This document shows, in pieces, positions 26,663-38,176 of a stretch of DNA of 64,000 bases (positions within the stretch are counted from its first letter, which is position 1; the number at the start of each line of letters is the position of its first letter). The position numbers were made by a program, and so were the translations under genes. The notes under the pieces were generated by a model. The model worked only from the letters and a program-made list of their open reading frames with translations, was not told where the DNA came from and ran no database searches. Source of the DNA: Lysobacter alkalisoli (lineage in GTDB: Bacteria; Pseudomonadota; Gammaproteobacteria; Xanthomonadales; Xanthomonadaceae). The stretch is taken from positions 3,730,001 to 3,794,000 of the forward strand of contig NZ_CP041242.1 of the NCBI RefSeq assembly GCF_006547045.1, read 5' to 3'.

Positions 26663-27559
26663 TCAGGGCGCGACGTCGAGTGCGGCACGCTTGGCTGCGC
26701 GGCGTACTTCCAGCGGCTGGCTCCAGTCGTTGTTGAAGGTCGCCGGTTCCCACGAACCGTAGGTCGGGTTGGGCAACATCCACCAGCGCTCGCCGAACCA
26801 GTCGCCGTACTCCTCCAGCAACGCGGCGCGGCCCTCGGGCGTGTTGCTGACGACCTCGACGAAGTCGCCGAGCTGGTCGCCGAACTGCATCAGCACCCGG
26901 TACTCGCGCCCGGCCAGCCGCCGTCGGCATTTCTTCTCGCTGCCGTGCTGCTCGCAGCCCTCGACATGGGTACCGAGGCCGAGGAACACGCTGTCGTCGG
27001 CGACCGGCAGGCCGACCTCACGCAGGTTGGCAAGGGTCGCCTCCTGCAGATGCTGGGCGCGGTTGGACAGATACAGCAGGGTCACGCCCTTGTCCGCCGC
27101 GGCCCTGGCGAAGTCGACCACGCCCGGCACCGGCTTGGCCTTCTTCTCCGCCACCCAGGCCGCCCAGCTGACCTCGTCGTAGCTTTCGCCATCGCGCACC
27201 AGCCGCGCCTGGTAGGGCGAGTTGTCGAGCACGGTCTCGTCGATGTCCACGATCACCGCCGGCCGCAAACCCGCGCCCGGGTTCTCGCGTTCGGCCGGCA
27301 CCAGCGCATCCCAGTTCGGCTCGGCCAATGCCTTGTCGAGGTGGTCGGCGGCGGCCTTGAACGTCTGCGTGGTCAGCATCCGGTACTCGGCCGAGGTCTG
27401 CACCCACAACACCGCATTGAGGTTGTCGTCGGCGGGGACGGCTTCGGCGCTGTCCGCGGCGGTCGGCGACGCTTGCGACGGGACAGGCTCGACGCGCTTG
27501 CAGGCGACGAGGGCAAGGGAACAGGCCAGCAGGGACGCGGCCAGGAGATGGGGGCGCAT
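26663..27559 (-). CDS. Class C-type acid phosphatase lipoprotein (HAD superfamily, e(P4)-like)
   Basis: 298 residues. The lipobox LVAC puts the cysteine at about residue 20, so it is likely anchored to the outer membrane facing the periplasm. HAD motif I is DIDETVLDN (catalytic aspartates) and motif II LLYLSNRAQH. GDQLGDFVEV carries the later acidic residues. e(P4)-like enzymes hydrolyse nucleotide monophosphates and help use NAD or phosphate esters. It converges on the usher-like gene. Confidence 0.9.
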   Translation of the reverse strand: MRPHLLAASLLACSLALVACKRVEPVPSQASPTAADSAEAVPADDNLNAVLWVQTSAEYRMLTTQTFKAAADHLDKALAEPNWDALVPAERENPGAGLRPAVIVDIDETVLDNSPYQARLVRDGESYDEVSWAAWVAEKKAKPVPGVVDFARAAADKGVTLLYLSNRAQHLQEATLANLREVGLPVADDSVFLGLGTHVEGCEQHGSEKKCRRRLAGREYRVLMQFGDQLGDFVEVVSNTPEGRAALLEEYGDWFGERWWMLPNPTYGSWEPATFNNDWSQPLEVRRAAKRAALDVAP

Positions 27560-27616
27560 GACGGCTCCGGGATCCATGGAAACGTCCGAGTGTAGCGGCC
27601 CTGGATTTCAGTCGAT

Positions 27617-27644
27617 GTGCGGGGCCTGGAATCCGGCCCCGCAC
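27617..27644. terminator. Hairpin downstream of the outer-membrane barrel gene
   Basis: A perfect 10-bp stem, GTGCGGGGCC and GGCCCCGCAC, with an 8-nt loop lies 20 nt past the stop of the minus-strand barrel gene. There is no run of T after it, so it could be a weak terminator or transcript-end stabiliser. Confidence 0.5.
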
Positions 27645-27663
27645 GTGCCCGTGACCCGCAGGC

Positions 27664-28305
27664 TCAGAAGCGCAGTTCCAGGCCGAGGGTGTTGGTGGCA
27701 GCGGTGCCGTAGTCGTCGTTCCAGTCGCCGCTATCGGAGCTGGAGAAAGCGTAACCGCTACGCATCACGCTGACGCTGAAATTGGGTGTGACATCGAAAC
27801 CGATGCCGGCACCGAAGTAGGCGCCACCGCCATCATCGCTGTGGGACCCGGAATAGCTGTCGATGATGCTGCCCTCGAAATACGAGGTGCTTTCGAAACT
27901 CACGTCCTGCTTGTAACCGATGTATCCGGCGCGCAGGATGGCGAACCAGCGGCTGCCCTCGCCGAAGCTGAAGCGCGCATTGGCACCGATATGGGCATAG
28001 CGGGCCTTCATGCCGACGCGCGCATGACCGGAGTCGGTGTAACCGTTGCCCCAGCTATGCGCCTCGTGGACCTCGTTGACCCTGCCATAGCCGGCCTCGA
28101 CACCGACCTGGGTGACCGCTCCGGCCTGCCAGCGGTAACCGCCGCTGATCGCGTAGGTACCGGCCGTATCGTCGCCGAAATCGATGTCGTGGTACTTCGC
28201 CTGGCCGACCTGGCCGGCGACGAAGAAATTTCCTTCTGCGTGTGCGGCCGGCACGACGGCAGCGCATGCGATGGCGACCAGCGCCATGCATCCATGTTTG
28301 AACAT
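27664..28305 (-). CDS. Small outer-membrane beta-barrel protein
   Basis: 213 residues. Signal peptide ends ..AAHA (about residue 22). The mature protein alternates polar and aromatic strands, as in FFVAGQVGQAKYHDIDFG, AISGGYRWQAGAVTQVGVEAG and HIGANARFSFGEGSRWFA, and ends with a phenylalanine (LGLELRF), the usual C-terminal signal for BamA. It belongs to the OmpA-like/opacity-porin-like 8-stranded class. Function is unknown. ATG 28305 is preceded by AGGGGAC at good spacing. Confidence 0.88.
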   Translation of the reverse strand: MFKHGCMALVAIACAAVVPAAHAEGNFFVAGQVGQAKYHDIDFGDDTAGTYAISGGYRWQAGAVTQVGVEAGYGRVNEVHEAHSWGNGYTDSGHARVGMKARYAHIGANARFSFGEGSRWFAILRAGYIGYKQDVSFESTSYFEGSIIDSYSGSHSDDGGGAYFGAGIGFDVTPNFSVSVMRSGYAFSSSDSGDWNDDYGTAATNTLGLELRF

Positions 28306-28413
28306 GTTGTCCCCTGATGTTGATGTTGGTGACGAAAGCCGTTGCAGCATCCGCCTCCCGCGATGCGGGCGCGGCATTCTAACCGCAGACGGTGCAGAAC
28401 CACGGAAGGCCCA

Positions 28414-28530
28414 GCCCCCTGAGTCAGGGGGCGATTCGCGCCGCAGGCGCGAATGGGGGTATGGCAGTGCACGGCGGGGTCCAAGGTTTGCGCTGCAGAC
28501 TTCGGGGATTCCCGGGCACAGCCCGGGAAT
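28414..28530. repeat. Three perfect hairpins in tandem between the barrel gene and rep
   Basis: Three back-to-back perfect palindromes: 28414-28432 (9-bp stem, 1-nt centre; arms GCCCCCTGA/TCAGGGGGC), 28434-28454 (9-bp stem, GCA loop; arms ATTCGCGCC/GGCGCGAAT) and 28508-28530 (10-bp stem, ACA loop; arms ATTCCCGGGC/GCCCGGGAAT). The last is just past the rep stop, so it may act as its terminator, though no T-run follows. Confidence 0.75.
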
Positions 28531-28534
28531 TGCC

Positions 28535-30517
28535 TCAACCTTCTTCCAGCAACGCCCGGATCGCGGCCAGCCCGGCCTGAGCACGTTCCTGCTTGCGCGC
28601 GGCGTCGGCTTCCGGGTCGGCACCGTCGCGCTGGATCTCGGCGGCGGGCAGTTCGTCGAAGAAGCGGCTTGGCTGCAGGCGGAGGCGGTCGCCCCAGCGC
28701 TGGGTCTCGCGGCAATGCGACAGCCACAGCTGTTCCTTGGCACGGGTGATGCCGACGTAGAGCAGGCGGCGCTCCTCCTCCAGGCTGCCTTCCTCGACCG
28801 CGACCTCGTGCGGCAGGGTGCCGTCGTCCATGCCGACGATGAACACATAGCGGAACTCCAGTCCCTTGGCCGCGTGCAGGCTCATCAACCGGACCTGGTT
28901 GCCGGCCTCGCCCTTGTCGGCGTGCGAGAGCAGCGCGAGCTGTGCGGCGAGTTCGCCGGGACCGCTGCTCTTGCCGCCTTCGAACCAGTCGGCCAGTTCT
29001 TCGAGGTTGGCCTTGCGGCGCTGGAACGTCGCCTCGTCCTTGCACTGGGCGCGGATCGCGGTGAGCAGGCCGCTCTTCTCGGCCAGCACCCGCACCAGCT
29101 CGGCCGGCGGCAGGCGCTGCGCATCGCCGCGCAGCGAGCGGATGATGCCGATGAAGCCATCGAGCGCATTGCCGGCCCGCGGCGCGAGCTGCTTGAGCAC
29201 GCCGACCGACTCGGCCGCACGCGACATCGGCATGTGCGCCTTCTGCGCCATCTCGGCCAGTTTCGACAATGTGGTCGCACCGACCTCGCGCTTCGGCGCC
29301 TGTACCGCGCGCAGGAACGCCGCGTCGTCGTCGGGGTTGGCGATGAGCCGCAGCCAGGCCAGCGCGTCCTTGACCTCACCGCGTTCGAGGAAGGCGGTGC
29401 CGCCGGTCAGGTGGTAGGGCACCTTCAGCAACTGCAACGACTTCTCCAGCGCGCGGCTCTGGTGGTTGCTGCGGAACAGGATGCAGAAGTCGCTCCACGG
29501 CGCCTGTTTGGCGGTGGCGATGAAGTGGATCTCGGCGGCGACCTTCTCGGCCTCGTGGGCGCCGTCCTTGCATTCCCAGATGCGGATGCGCTCGCCGTCG
29601 GCGTTGTCGCTCCACAGGGTCTTGAGGTGCTCGTGCGGGTTGTGCGCGATCAATGCGTTGGCGGCGCGCAGCACACGGTTGGAGCAGCGGTAGTTCTGCT
29701 CCAGCTTGACCACTTTAAGCTCCGGGTAGTCGGTACCCAGGGTCAACAGGTTGTCCGGGTTGGCGCCGCGCCAGGCATAGATCGACTGGTCGTCGTCGCC
29801 CACGCAGGTGAACAGACCCTTCGGGCCGGCGATCGCCTTCAACAGCCGGTACTGGGCATCGTTGGTGTCCTGGCACTCGTCGACCAGCAGGTAGCCGATG
29901 CGCTCGCGCCAGCCCAGGCGCGCATCCTCATCGTTCTCCAGCAGCTCCACCGGCAAGCGGATCAGGTCGTCGAAGTCGACCGCGTTGAAGGTGGTCAGCC
30001 GCGCCTGGTAACGCGCGTACAGCTGCGCGGCCTCGATCTCGCGCTGCGAACGCGCCACCGCCAGTGCCTGCTCCGGCGACAGCCCGGCATTCTTGGCGCG
30101 CGAGATCAGGTTGCGGGCGTTGTCGAGTGCGTCGGGCTTGCTGCCGGCCGGCAACAGGTCCTTGATCTGGGCGGCGGTGTCGTCGGAATCGAACACCGAA
30201 AAACCGCGCCGCAGCCCGACCTTGGCCTGGTCGATCTGCAGCATCTTCAGCCCCAGCGCATGGAAGGTGCAGACGGTCAGCCCTTCGGCCGCATCGCCCC
30301 GGATGCGCTTGGCCACGCGCTCCTTCATCTCCTTCGCCGACTTGTTGGTGAAGGTGATCGCCGCGATCCGCCGCGCCGGCATGCGGCCGGAAGCGATCAG
30401 GTGGGCGATCTTCTCGACGATCACGCGGGTCTTGCCGCTGCCGGCGCCGGCGAGCACGAGCAGGGGGCCGTCGGTATGCAGGACGGCGGCGCGTTGGGGG
30501 GGGTTGAGGCCGTGCAT
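28535..30517 (-). CDS. rep: ATP-dependent DNA helicase Rep (UvrD/Rep superfamily 1A)
   Basis: 660 residues (E. coli Rep 673). Rep is a 3'-to-5' helicase that clears replication forks. The start LNPPQRAAVLHTDGPLLVLA, Walker A AGAGSGKTRV, ITFTNKSAKEMKERV, Walker B LLVDECQDTN, CVGDDDQSIYAWRGA, LEQNYRCS and the late LMSLHAAKGLEF and EEERRLLYVGITRAKEQL motifs are all present. It is closer to Rep than to UvrD or PcrA in length and motif detail. It is divergent from the methylglyoxal-synthase-like gene, with a structured repeat in between. Confidence 0.95.
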   Translation of the reverse strand: MHGLNPPQRAAVLHTDGPLLVLAGAGSGKTRVIVEKIAHLIASGRMPARRIAAITFTNKSAKEMKERVAKRIRGDAAEGLTVCTFHALGLKMLQIDQAKVGLRRGFSVFDSDDTAAQIKDLLPAGSKPDALDNARNLISRAKNAGLSPEQALAVARSQREIEAAQLYARYQARLTTFNAVDFDDLIRLPVELLENDEDARLGWRERIGYLLVDECQDTNDAQYRLLKAIAGPKGLFTCVGDDDQSIYAWRGANPDNLLTLGTDYPELKVVKLEQNYRCSNRVLRAANALIAHNPHEHLKTLWSDNADGERIRIWECKDGAHEAEKVAAEIHFIATAKQAPWSDFCILFRSNHQSRALEKSLQLLKVPYHLTGGTAFLERGEVKDALAWLRLIANPDDDAAFLRAVQAPKREVGATTLSKLAEMAQKAHMPMSRAAESVGVLKQLAPRAGNALDGFIGIIRSLRGDAQRLPPAELVRVLAEKSGLLTAIRAQCKDEATFQRRKANLEELADWFEGGKSSGPGELAAQLALLSHADKGEAGNQVRLMSLHAAKGLEFRYVFIVGMDDGTLPHEVAVEEGSLEEERRLLYVGITRAKEQLWLSHCRETQRWGDRLRLQPSRFFDELPAAEIQRDGADPEADAARKQERAQAGLAAIRALLEEG

Positions 30518-30572
30518 GAGTGTTCCCTGGAGCGGGCGACAGTGTAGCGGCCTTGCCTGGCCAGGAGATTAT

Positions 30573-30892
30573 TTGGTTCTTCGCCCAATCGCGGGGAAAG
30601 CGCCGGGTCTGTTGGAGGACCGGGCGCCGGGAGCGAAGGCCCTTGGATGCGAATGTCCCCCGGCACCGGCCAGGGCCGGTGCCTCCTCCTTGATTTCGCA
30701 CCCAAGGGCCTTCACCCCCGGCGTTCCGACATGACCGGTGGTTCCAGAAGCGCACTCCCAGGGAGGGCCTGCTTCGCGTTCCAGCGTGGCCACGCGATCC
30801 CGACGTGGCCTGCCGGCCTTGACGGCGAAATCAAGGAGGAGGCCGCCGCCACGGGCGGCGGCCGGGGGACATTCGCCGTCAAGGCCGGCAGG
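30573..30892. repeat. Structured dispersed repeat, copy A (two long hairpin modules with a shared internal loop)
   Basis: Between the rep start and the methylglyoxal-synthase-like gene. Module A1 (30625-30723, core 30635-30713): outer stem gaaggcccttggatgcgaa with its complement at 30695-30713 (one mismatch), internal loop TGTCCCCC/TCCTCCTTGAT, inner stem GGCACCGGCC/GGCCGGTGCC. Module A2 (30809-30892) is the same design in reverse orientation: perfect 21-bp outer stem, the same two loop sequences, inner stem GGCCGCCGCC/GGCGGCGGCC. The ~85-nt spacer also folds weakly. A second copy is at 40556-40828. The remaining 30893-31120 holds nothing I can name. Confidence 0.9.
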
Positions 30893-31120
30893 TCGCGTCG
30901 GGACAGCCAGGTAGCGGCGAAAAGTAGCGGCGAGAACCGGCGATCGAACGCAAGCGGCGGCACCCACGCCTTCGCTGAAAGCGAGCCCCCCTCACTTGGG
31001 AGAAGAGCCAGAACAGAGCCCTCACTGCGCCCGGGATGATGTGCTTCGTCAGGCAGCGAGCGCTTGATCGTCGTCATTCGCCCGTAGACTGGAGCTCCTC
31101 CACTTGTTCCGGAGCCGCCG

Positions 31121-32014
31121 ATGCGACTGGGCCTGGCCGCCAACCGTTTGCACCACGCTACCGAAGACGCCGCATTGTTCCGCTGGCTGCGCGCCTGCGA
31201 GTCCGGCATCCGCGAGCTGAAACTCGACCTGCACGCGGTCGGCCGCACCCATGACGCGATCGCCGCGGCCGGCATGCTTGGCGGCTACCCCGGCCTGCGC
31301 CGTTATCCGTACGGCCGCGAGGGCGGGCTGATGAAGCTGGTCGCCGAAGTGGTCGGCCTCGACGACGGCAACCCCGATGGAAGCCGCACCCTCGACGGCG
31401 CGATCTACCTGATCGACCCGGTCGACCCGTCCTCGACCTTCCCCGAGGCGGTCGCACTCAAGCGCCAGTGTGTGATCCACGGCAAGCCGTTCGTGTCGAC
31501 GGTGGCGTCGGCGCGCGACTTCATCGAACTCGAGCGCATCCACGCCGGCTTCGCCCCCGATCCCGGCGCCGACCGCTTCTTCGACCATCGCGGCCAGACC
31601 CTGGCGCTGATCGCGCACGACGCGATGAAGGCCTCGATGCTCGACTTCGCCACCGCCCATTTCGACCTGCTCTCCGGGTTCGCCCGCCGGGTCGGCACCG
31701 GCACCACCGGCCAGCGCCTCAACGAACTGGCCTGGAGCCGCGGCTGGCCGGCCGACACGCCATGGGTGGACCGCTACAAGAGCGGCCCGCTCGGTGGCGA
31801 CGCGCAGATCGCCGACCTGGTGCTGGAGCGGCGCTGCCAGCGGGTGGTGTTCTTCGAGGACCCGCACGTCGCCCGCCAGCACGAGGCCGACATCCAGCTG
31901 CTCGAACGCGCGGTCACCACGGTCACCGACGACGCGGTCTGCGTGACCTCGCCGACGATGGCGGCGCGCTGGGCGGAGGGGGTGGCGAAGCGGGAGATGC
32001 AAAGGCCGCTCTGA
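31121..32014 (+). CDS. Methylglyoxal-synthase-like protein with two tandem MGS domains
   Basis: 297 residues, twice the size of MgsA (about 150). The C-terminal half (about 158-285) is a good MGS domain: LALIAHDAMK (His-Asp pair), GTGTTGQRLNE, SGPLGGDAQIADL (the catalytic-type Asp) and FFEDPHVARQHEADIQLL. The N-terminal half (1-135) matches the same pattern in degenerate form (PYGREGGLMKLV for the GPMGGD motif, IYLIDPVDPSSTFPEAVAL for FFWDP) without the His-Asp pair, so it is probably a non-catalytic duplicate. MGS converts dihydroxyacetone phosphate to methylglyoxal. Activity of this protein is inference. ATG 31121 follows CCGGAG. Confidence 0.85.
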   Translation: MRLGLAANRLHHATEDAALFRWLRACESGIRELKLDLHAVGRTHDAIAAAGMLGGYPGLRRYPYGREGGLMKLVAEVVGLDDGNPDGSRTLDGAIYLIDPVDPSSTFPEAVALKRQCVIHGKPFVSTVASARDFIELERIHAGFAPDPGADRFFDHRGQTLALIAHDAMKASMLDFATAHFDLLSGFARRVGTGTTGQRLNELAWSRGWPADTPWVDRYKSGPLGGDAQIADLVLERRCQRVVFFEDPHVARQHEADIQLLERAVTTVTDDAVCVTSPTMAARWAEGVAKREMQRPL

Positions 32015-32151
32015 GAGGACTTGGGTGTCATCCTGGGTGACGCGAAATCGGTTCACGCAATGTGTCCAGGCGCAGCCGGGCATCGCCCCACGAGCAGGCA
32101 ACAACGGCTTCGGTCGAGACGGCCCGGCACGCGCCGCCCTAAAATGCGCGG

Positions 32152-32775
32152 ATGGCCAAGCTCTACTTCTACTACTCGGCGATGAACGCCGGCAAGACCA
32201 CCACCCTGCTGCAGTCGGCGCACAACTACCGCGAGCGCGGGATGCAAGTGGCGATCCTGACCCCGCGGCTGGACGACCGCGCCGGGGCCGGCCGGGTCGC
32301 ATCGAGGATCGGCCTGCAGTCGGAGGCGATCGCGTTCGAGCGCGACGACGACCTGCAGCGGCGGGTCGAGCGCGACATCACCACCCACGGCAAGCTGCAC
32401 TGCGTGCTGGTCGACGAGGCACAGTTCCTGTCCAAGGCGCAGGTCTGGCAGCTCAGCGAAGTGGTCGATGCGCTGCGCATCCCGGTGCTGTGCTACGGCC
32501 TGCGCACCGACTTCCGCGGCGAGCTGTTCGAGGGCAGCCAGTACCTGCTGGCCTGGGCCGACGAGCTGACCGAGATCAAGACCATCTGCCACAGCGGCAG
32601 CAAGGCGACGATGGTGGTGCGCGTCGATGCACAGGGCCGCGCCGTGCGCGAGGGACCCCAGGTCGAGATCGGCGGCAACGACCGCTACGTGTCGGTGTCG
32701 CGTGCCGAATACAAGAGAGTGATGCGGGGCGAGGGCACGATCGATCCGCTGCAACCGCCGTTGTCGCTGGACTGA
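32152..32775 (+). CDS. tdk: Thymidine kinase (type II)
   Basis: 207 residues. Phosphorylates thymidine in the salvage pathway. The P-loop [40 protein letters not shown] and [14 protein letters not shown] match bacterial type II kinases. Usually a structural zinc is held by C-x-x-C and C-x-x-C/H. Here only the first ligand (Cys146) remains; the others read Gly149, Ser183 and Glu186, so zinc binding may be lost. Confidence 0.95.
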   Translation: MAKLYFYYSAMNAGKTTTLLQSAHNYRERGMQVAILTPRLDDRAGAGRVASRIGLQSEAIAFERDDDLQRRVERDITTHGKLHCVLVDEAQFLSKAQVWQLSEVVDALRIPVLCYGLRTDFRGELFEGSQYLLAWADELTEIKTICHSGSKATMVVRVDAQGRAVREGPQVEIGGNDRYVSVSRAEYKRVMRGEGTIDPLQPPLSLD

Positions 32776-32862
32776 TGCCCCGAAGACCCCATGACCTTCC
32801 ACCTGCGACGCTGGCACCGGCGGCATCGTAGAGTCCGCACCGTGAGACAAGGAGGAACACCT

Positions 32863-33576
32863 GTGCGCACGCTGTTGCTGCTGGCCTGCCTGCTATGCAC
32901 GTCCCCCGCCCTGGCTGCGGGACAGGCCGAGAATCTCGAAGCCGGTTTCGATCCGGCAGTGATGACCGAAGGCTTCCTTGCCGCGCACCCGGACCTGCGC
33001 TGGCGCGGCGAAGGACTGCATGCCTACGGGCAGGCAAACTACGAACTGGCGATGACCCGGCTCAAGCGCGCCGCGCGCTATGCCGACAAGCCCTCGCAGG
33101 CGATGATTGCCGAGATGTACTGGAACGGCATCGGCGTGCCGCAGGACCGCGCGCTGGGCTATGTCTGGATGGACATCGCGGCCGAGCGCCATTACCACGA
33201 TTTCCTGGTGCGCCGCGAAATCTATTGGGATGCGCTGTCGGAGCATGAGCGCGCAGCCGCGGTCGAGCGTGGACAGGCCGTGCTGGCCGAGTACGGCGAC
33301 GATGTCGCAAAACCGCGCCTGGAACGGGTGCTCCGGCGCGAGCGGCGCCGGATGACGGGCAGCCGCACCGGTTTTACCGGCTTCCTGACCATCGTCCCGA
33401 ACACCGGCCCGATGTCGGACATGGGCATGACCCTGCGCGGCGACCAGTACTACGCGAAGAAGTACTGGGAACCTGAGTACTACTGGGCGATGCAGGACAT
33501 TCTCTGGAAAGCCCCGCTGGAAGGCCGGGTGGACATCGGCGACGTGGAAAAGCTGGACGAGCCGCTGGACCCGTAG
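32863..33576 (+). CDS. Secreted Sel1-like repeat protein
   Basis: 237 residues with a signal peptide (RTLLLLACLLCTSPALA). A Sel1-like repeat is visible in QAMIAEMYWNGIGVPQDRALGYVWMDIAAERHY, and an earlier degenerate one in HAYGQANYELAMTRLKRAARYAD. GTG 32863 is preferred because AGGAGG stands 8-10 nt before it, whereas the frame is open further upstream without a signal peptide. The C-terminal 70 residues (from TGFTGFLTIVPNTGPMSDMG) are unrelated to the repeats. Function unknown. Confidence 0.83.
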   Translation: MRTLLLLACLLCTSPALAAGQAENLEAGFDPAVMTEGFLAAHPDLRWRGEGLHAYGQANYELAMTRLKRAARYADKPSQAMIAEMYWNGIGVPQDRALGYVWMDIAAERHYHDFLVRREIYWDALSEHERAAAVERGQAVLAEYGDDVAKPRLERVLRRERRRMTGSRTGFTGFLTIVPNTGPMSDMGMTLRGDQYYAKKYWEPEYYWAMQDILWKAPLEGRVDIGDVEKLDEPLDP

Positions 33577-33656
33577 CATCGAACGGAATCGCTCCGGGTC
33601 CCGGCCAGTTGCGAACTTCAGCTCCGAGCTCCCGTTCCGAGCCTCCAGCCCCGAGC

Positions 33657-36485
<2,829 letters not shown>

Positions 36486-36495
36486 GGAACCGAGT

Positions 36496-36576
36496 GGAGA
36501 GTGGAGAGGAGTGAGAAACGAGGGAGAAGCGAAAACCGCCGTGCCTTCACTCTCTTCTCACTCCTCTTCACTCTCT
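36496..36576. repeat. Purine/pyrimidine inverted repeat between ECF sigma and kinase genes
   Basis: Arms of 22 nt (36496-36517 and 36555-36576) are complementary at 21 of 22 positions. One strand is nearly all purine in each arm (ggagagtggagaggagtg), and the arms contain smaller ggagagtgg-type repeats. A 37-nt loop separates them. It occupies almost the whole gap between the ECF sigma stop and the kinase start, so a mRNA hairpin or DNA structure controlling the kinase is possible. Confidence 0.65.
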
Positions 36577-36577
36577 C

Positions 36578-37159
36578 CTAGTTCTCTTGCAGCGAGGCCA
36601 GCAGGAACAGCCGCGCCTTCTGCCAGTCGCGGCGGATGCTGCGCTCGGAGCGTTCGAGCAGGCCGGCGATCTCCAGCTCCGACAGCCCGCCGAAATAACG
36701 CAGTTCGACCACCTGCGCCAGCCGCTTGTCGACATTGGCCAGCCGGGTCAGTGCGGTGTCCAGGCCCAGGGTTTCCTCGTCCAGGCGCAGCCCGCCATCG
36801 AGATCTTCGGGCAGGTCGGTGACCCGGTGCATGTCGCCGCCGCGCTTCTGCGCCAACCGCTGTCGGGCGTAGTCGACCACCACGCTGCGCATGGCCGAAG
36901 CGGCGTAGGCAAAGAAATGGGCACGATCGTCGAACTTGGCGTCGCGGCGGCCGATCAGCTTGAGGTAGGCCTCGTGGACCAGCGCGGTGGCGTCAAGGGT
37001 ATGCCCGTGCTGTCCGGCCAGCTGGCGGCGGGCCATCGAGTGCAACTCCCGGTACAGGGTGGCCAGCACCGAGTCGAGCGCGCCGCGGTCGCCGTCGCGG
37101 GCGGCGCCCAGCAGTTGAGTGATGTCTGCGGCCCGCGCAGGGGTGTCGCCGATCTCCAT
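36578..37159 (-). CDS. ECF-type RNA polymerase sigma factor
   Basis: 193 residues. Region 2 is in ATLYRELHSMARRQLAGQHG and DDRAHFFAYAASAMRSVVVDYARQR, region 4 in LAQVVELRYFGGLSELEIAGLLERSERSIRRDWQ (helix-turn-helix). It matches the ECF subgroup that accompanies Ser/Thr kinases in xanthomonads and planctomycetes. I start at ATG 37159. The kinase follows downstream on the same strand; mutM lies upstream with a 19-nt gap, suggesting a shared transcript. Confidence 0.92.
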   Translation of the reverse strand: MEIGDTPARAADITQLLGAARDGDRGALDSVLATLYRELHSMARRQLAGQHGHTLDATALVHEAYLKLIGRRDAKFDDRAHFFAYAASAMRSVVVDYARQRLAQKRGGDMHRVTDLPEDLDGGLRLDEETLGLDTALTRLANVDKRLAQVVELRYFGGLSELEIAGLLERSERSIRRDWQKARLFLLASLQEN

Positions 37160-37178
37160 GGGCGCGAATATAGCGCGT

Positions 37179-38006
37179 TCAGCGCTGGCAATGGCCGCAC
37201 CAGACCGTCGCGCGCTGGCCGATGCTGGCCTGCCTGAACGCACGACCGCAGCGCGGGCAGGGTTCGCCGCCACGGCCGTAGGCCAGCAGTTCCTGCTCGA
37301 AGTAGCCGGGCGCACCGTCCGGGCTGATGAAATCGCGCAGGGTGGTGCCGCCACGCGCGATCGCATGGCCGAGGATCGCCTTCACCGCAGCGGCCAGCGC
37401 CGCATAGCGCGCGCGCGCGACCCGACCGGCCGCGCGCAGCGGCGAGATGCCGGCCATGAACAGGGCCTCGGCAGCGTAGATGTTGCCGACCCCGACCACC
37501 ACCGCCTGATCCATCAGGAAAGTCTTGACCGGCGCGCGGCGGCCGCGGCTGAGATTGAACAGGTAATCCCCATCGAAAGCCGTCCCATCGAACGCATTCG
37601 ACAAGGGCTCCGGGCCGAGTCCGCGCAGCAGTTCATGCACTTCGCCCGCCGGCTGCCAGAGCAGGCAGCCGAACCGGCGTGGATCGTTGAAGCGCAGCAC
37701 CCGCCCCGAATCGAGGGCGAGGTCGACGTGGTCGTGCGTGCGTACCGGGGTGTCGGCCGGCACCACCCGCAGGCTGCCGGACATGCCCAGGTGCAGCAGC
37801 GCGCTGCCAGCGGCGGTGTCCAGCAGCAGGTACTTGGCACGCCGGCGCACCGCATCGATGCGCTGGCCGGGCAGGGTGCGTTCGATCTCGGCCGGGATCG
37901 GCCAGCGCAGGTCGGGGCGGCGCAGCCGCACGGCGGTGACGCGGCGGCCCTGCAGATGCGGCGCCAGGCCGGCACGGGTGGTTTCGACTTCGGGCAACTC
38001 AGGCAT
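37179..38006 (-). CDS. mutM: Formamidopyrimidine-DNA glycosylase (MutM/Fpg)
   Basis: 275 residues. Removes 8-oxoguanine and other oxidised purines. The catalytic N-terminal [17 protein letters not shown] (Pro after the initiator Met), the DPRRFG motif, [16 protein letters not shown] and the C-terminal zinc finger [25 protein letters not shown] are all intact. ATG 38006 is required because the active proline must follow Met1. Confidence 0.98.
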   Translation of the reverse strand: MPELPEVETTRAGLAPHLQGRRVTAVRLRRPDLRWPIPAEIERTLPGQRIDAVRRRAKYLLLDTAAGSALLHLGMSGSLRVVPADTPVRTHDHVDLALDSGRVLRFNDPRRFGCLLWQPAGEVHELLRGLGPEPLSNAFDGTAFDGDYLFNLSRGRRAPVKTFLMDQAVVVGVGNIYAAEALFMAGISPLRAAGRVARARYAALAAAVKAILGHAIARGGTTLRDFISPDGAPGYFEQELLAYGRGGEPCPRCGRAFRQASIGQRATVWCGHCQR

Positions 38007-38176
38007 GCGTGACTGTTCGCAATCCGTGCGTGGCCGTCGCCGGAGCGGCAGGCTCGCAGAGCTCAAGGACGAGCGGGGAAGTGTATGCCGATACGTGACC
38101 GGGCGATGCTGCCGCGCTGCACGCGGACAGCGCCGAAGGTATGCTCGATTCTCCTATCTGCCGCGCGGTATCGACC

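Noticed and set aside
30580-30960. Short open frames with LISHPRAF-type peptides in both repeat copies
   Set aside because: They are translations of the hairpin repeat; similar frames occur on both strands because the DNA is palindromic.
31121-32014. A plain MgsA annotation
   Set aside because: The protein is twice the normal length and the first half lacks the catalytic His-Asp pair.
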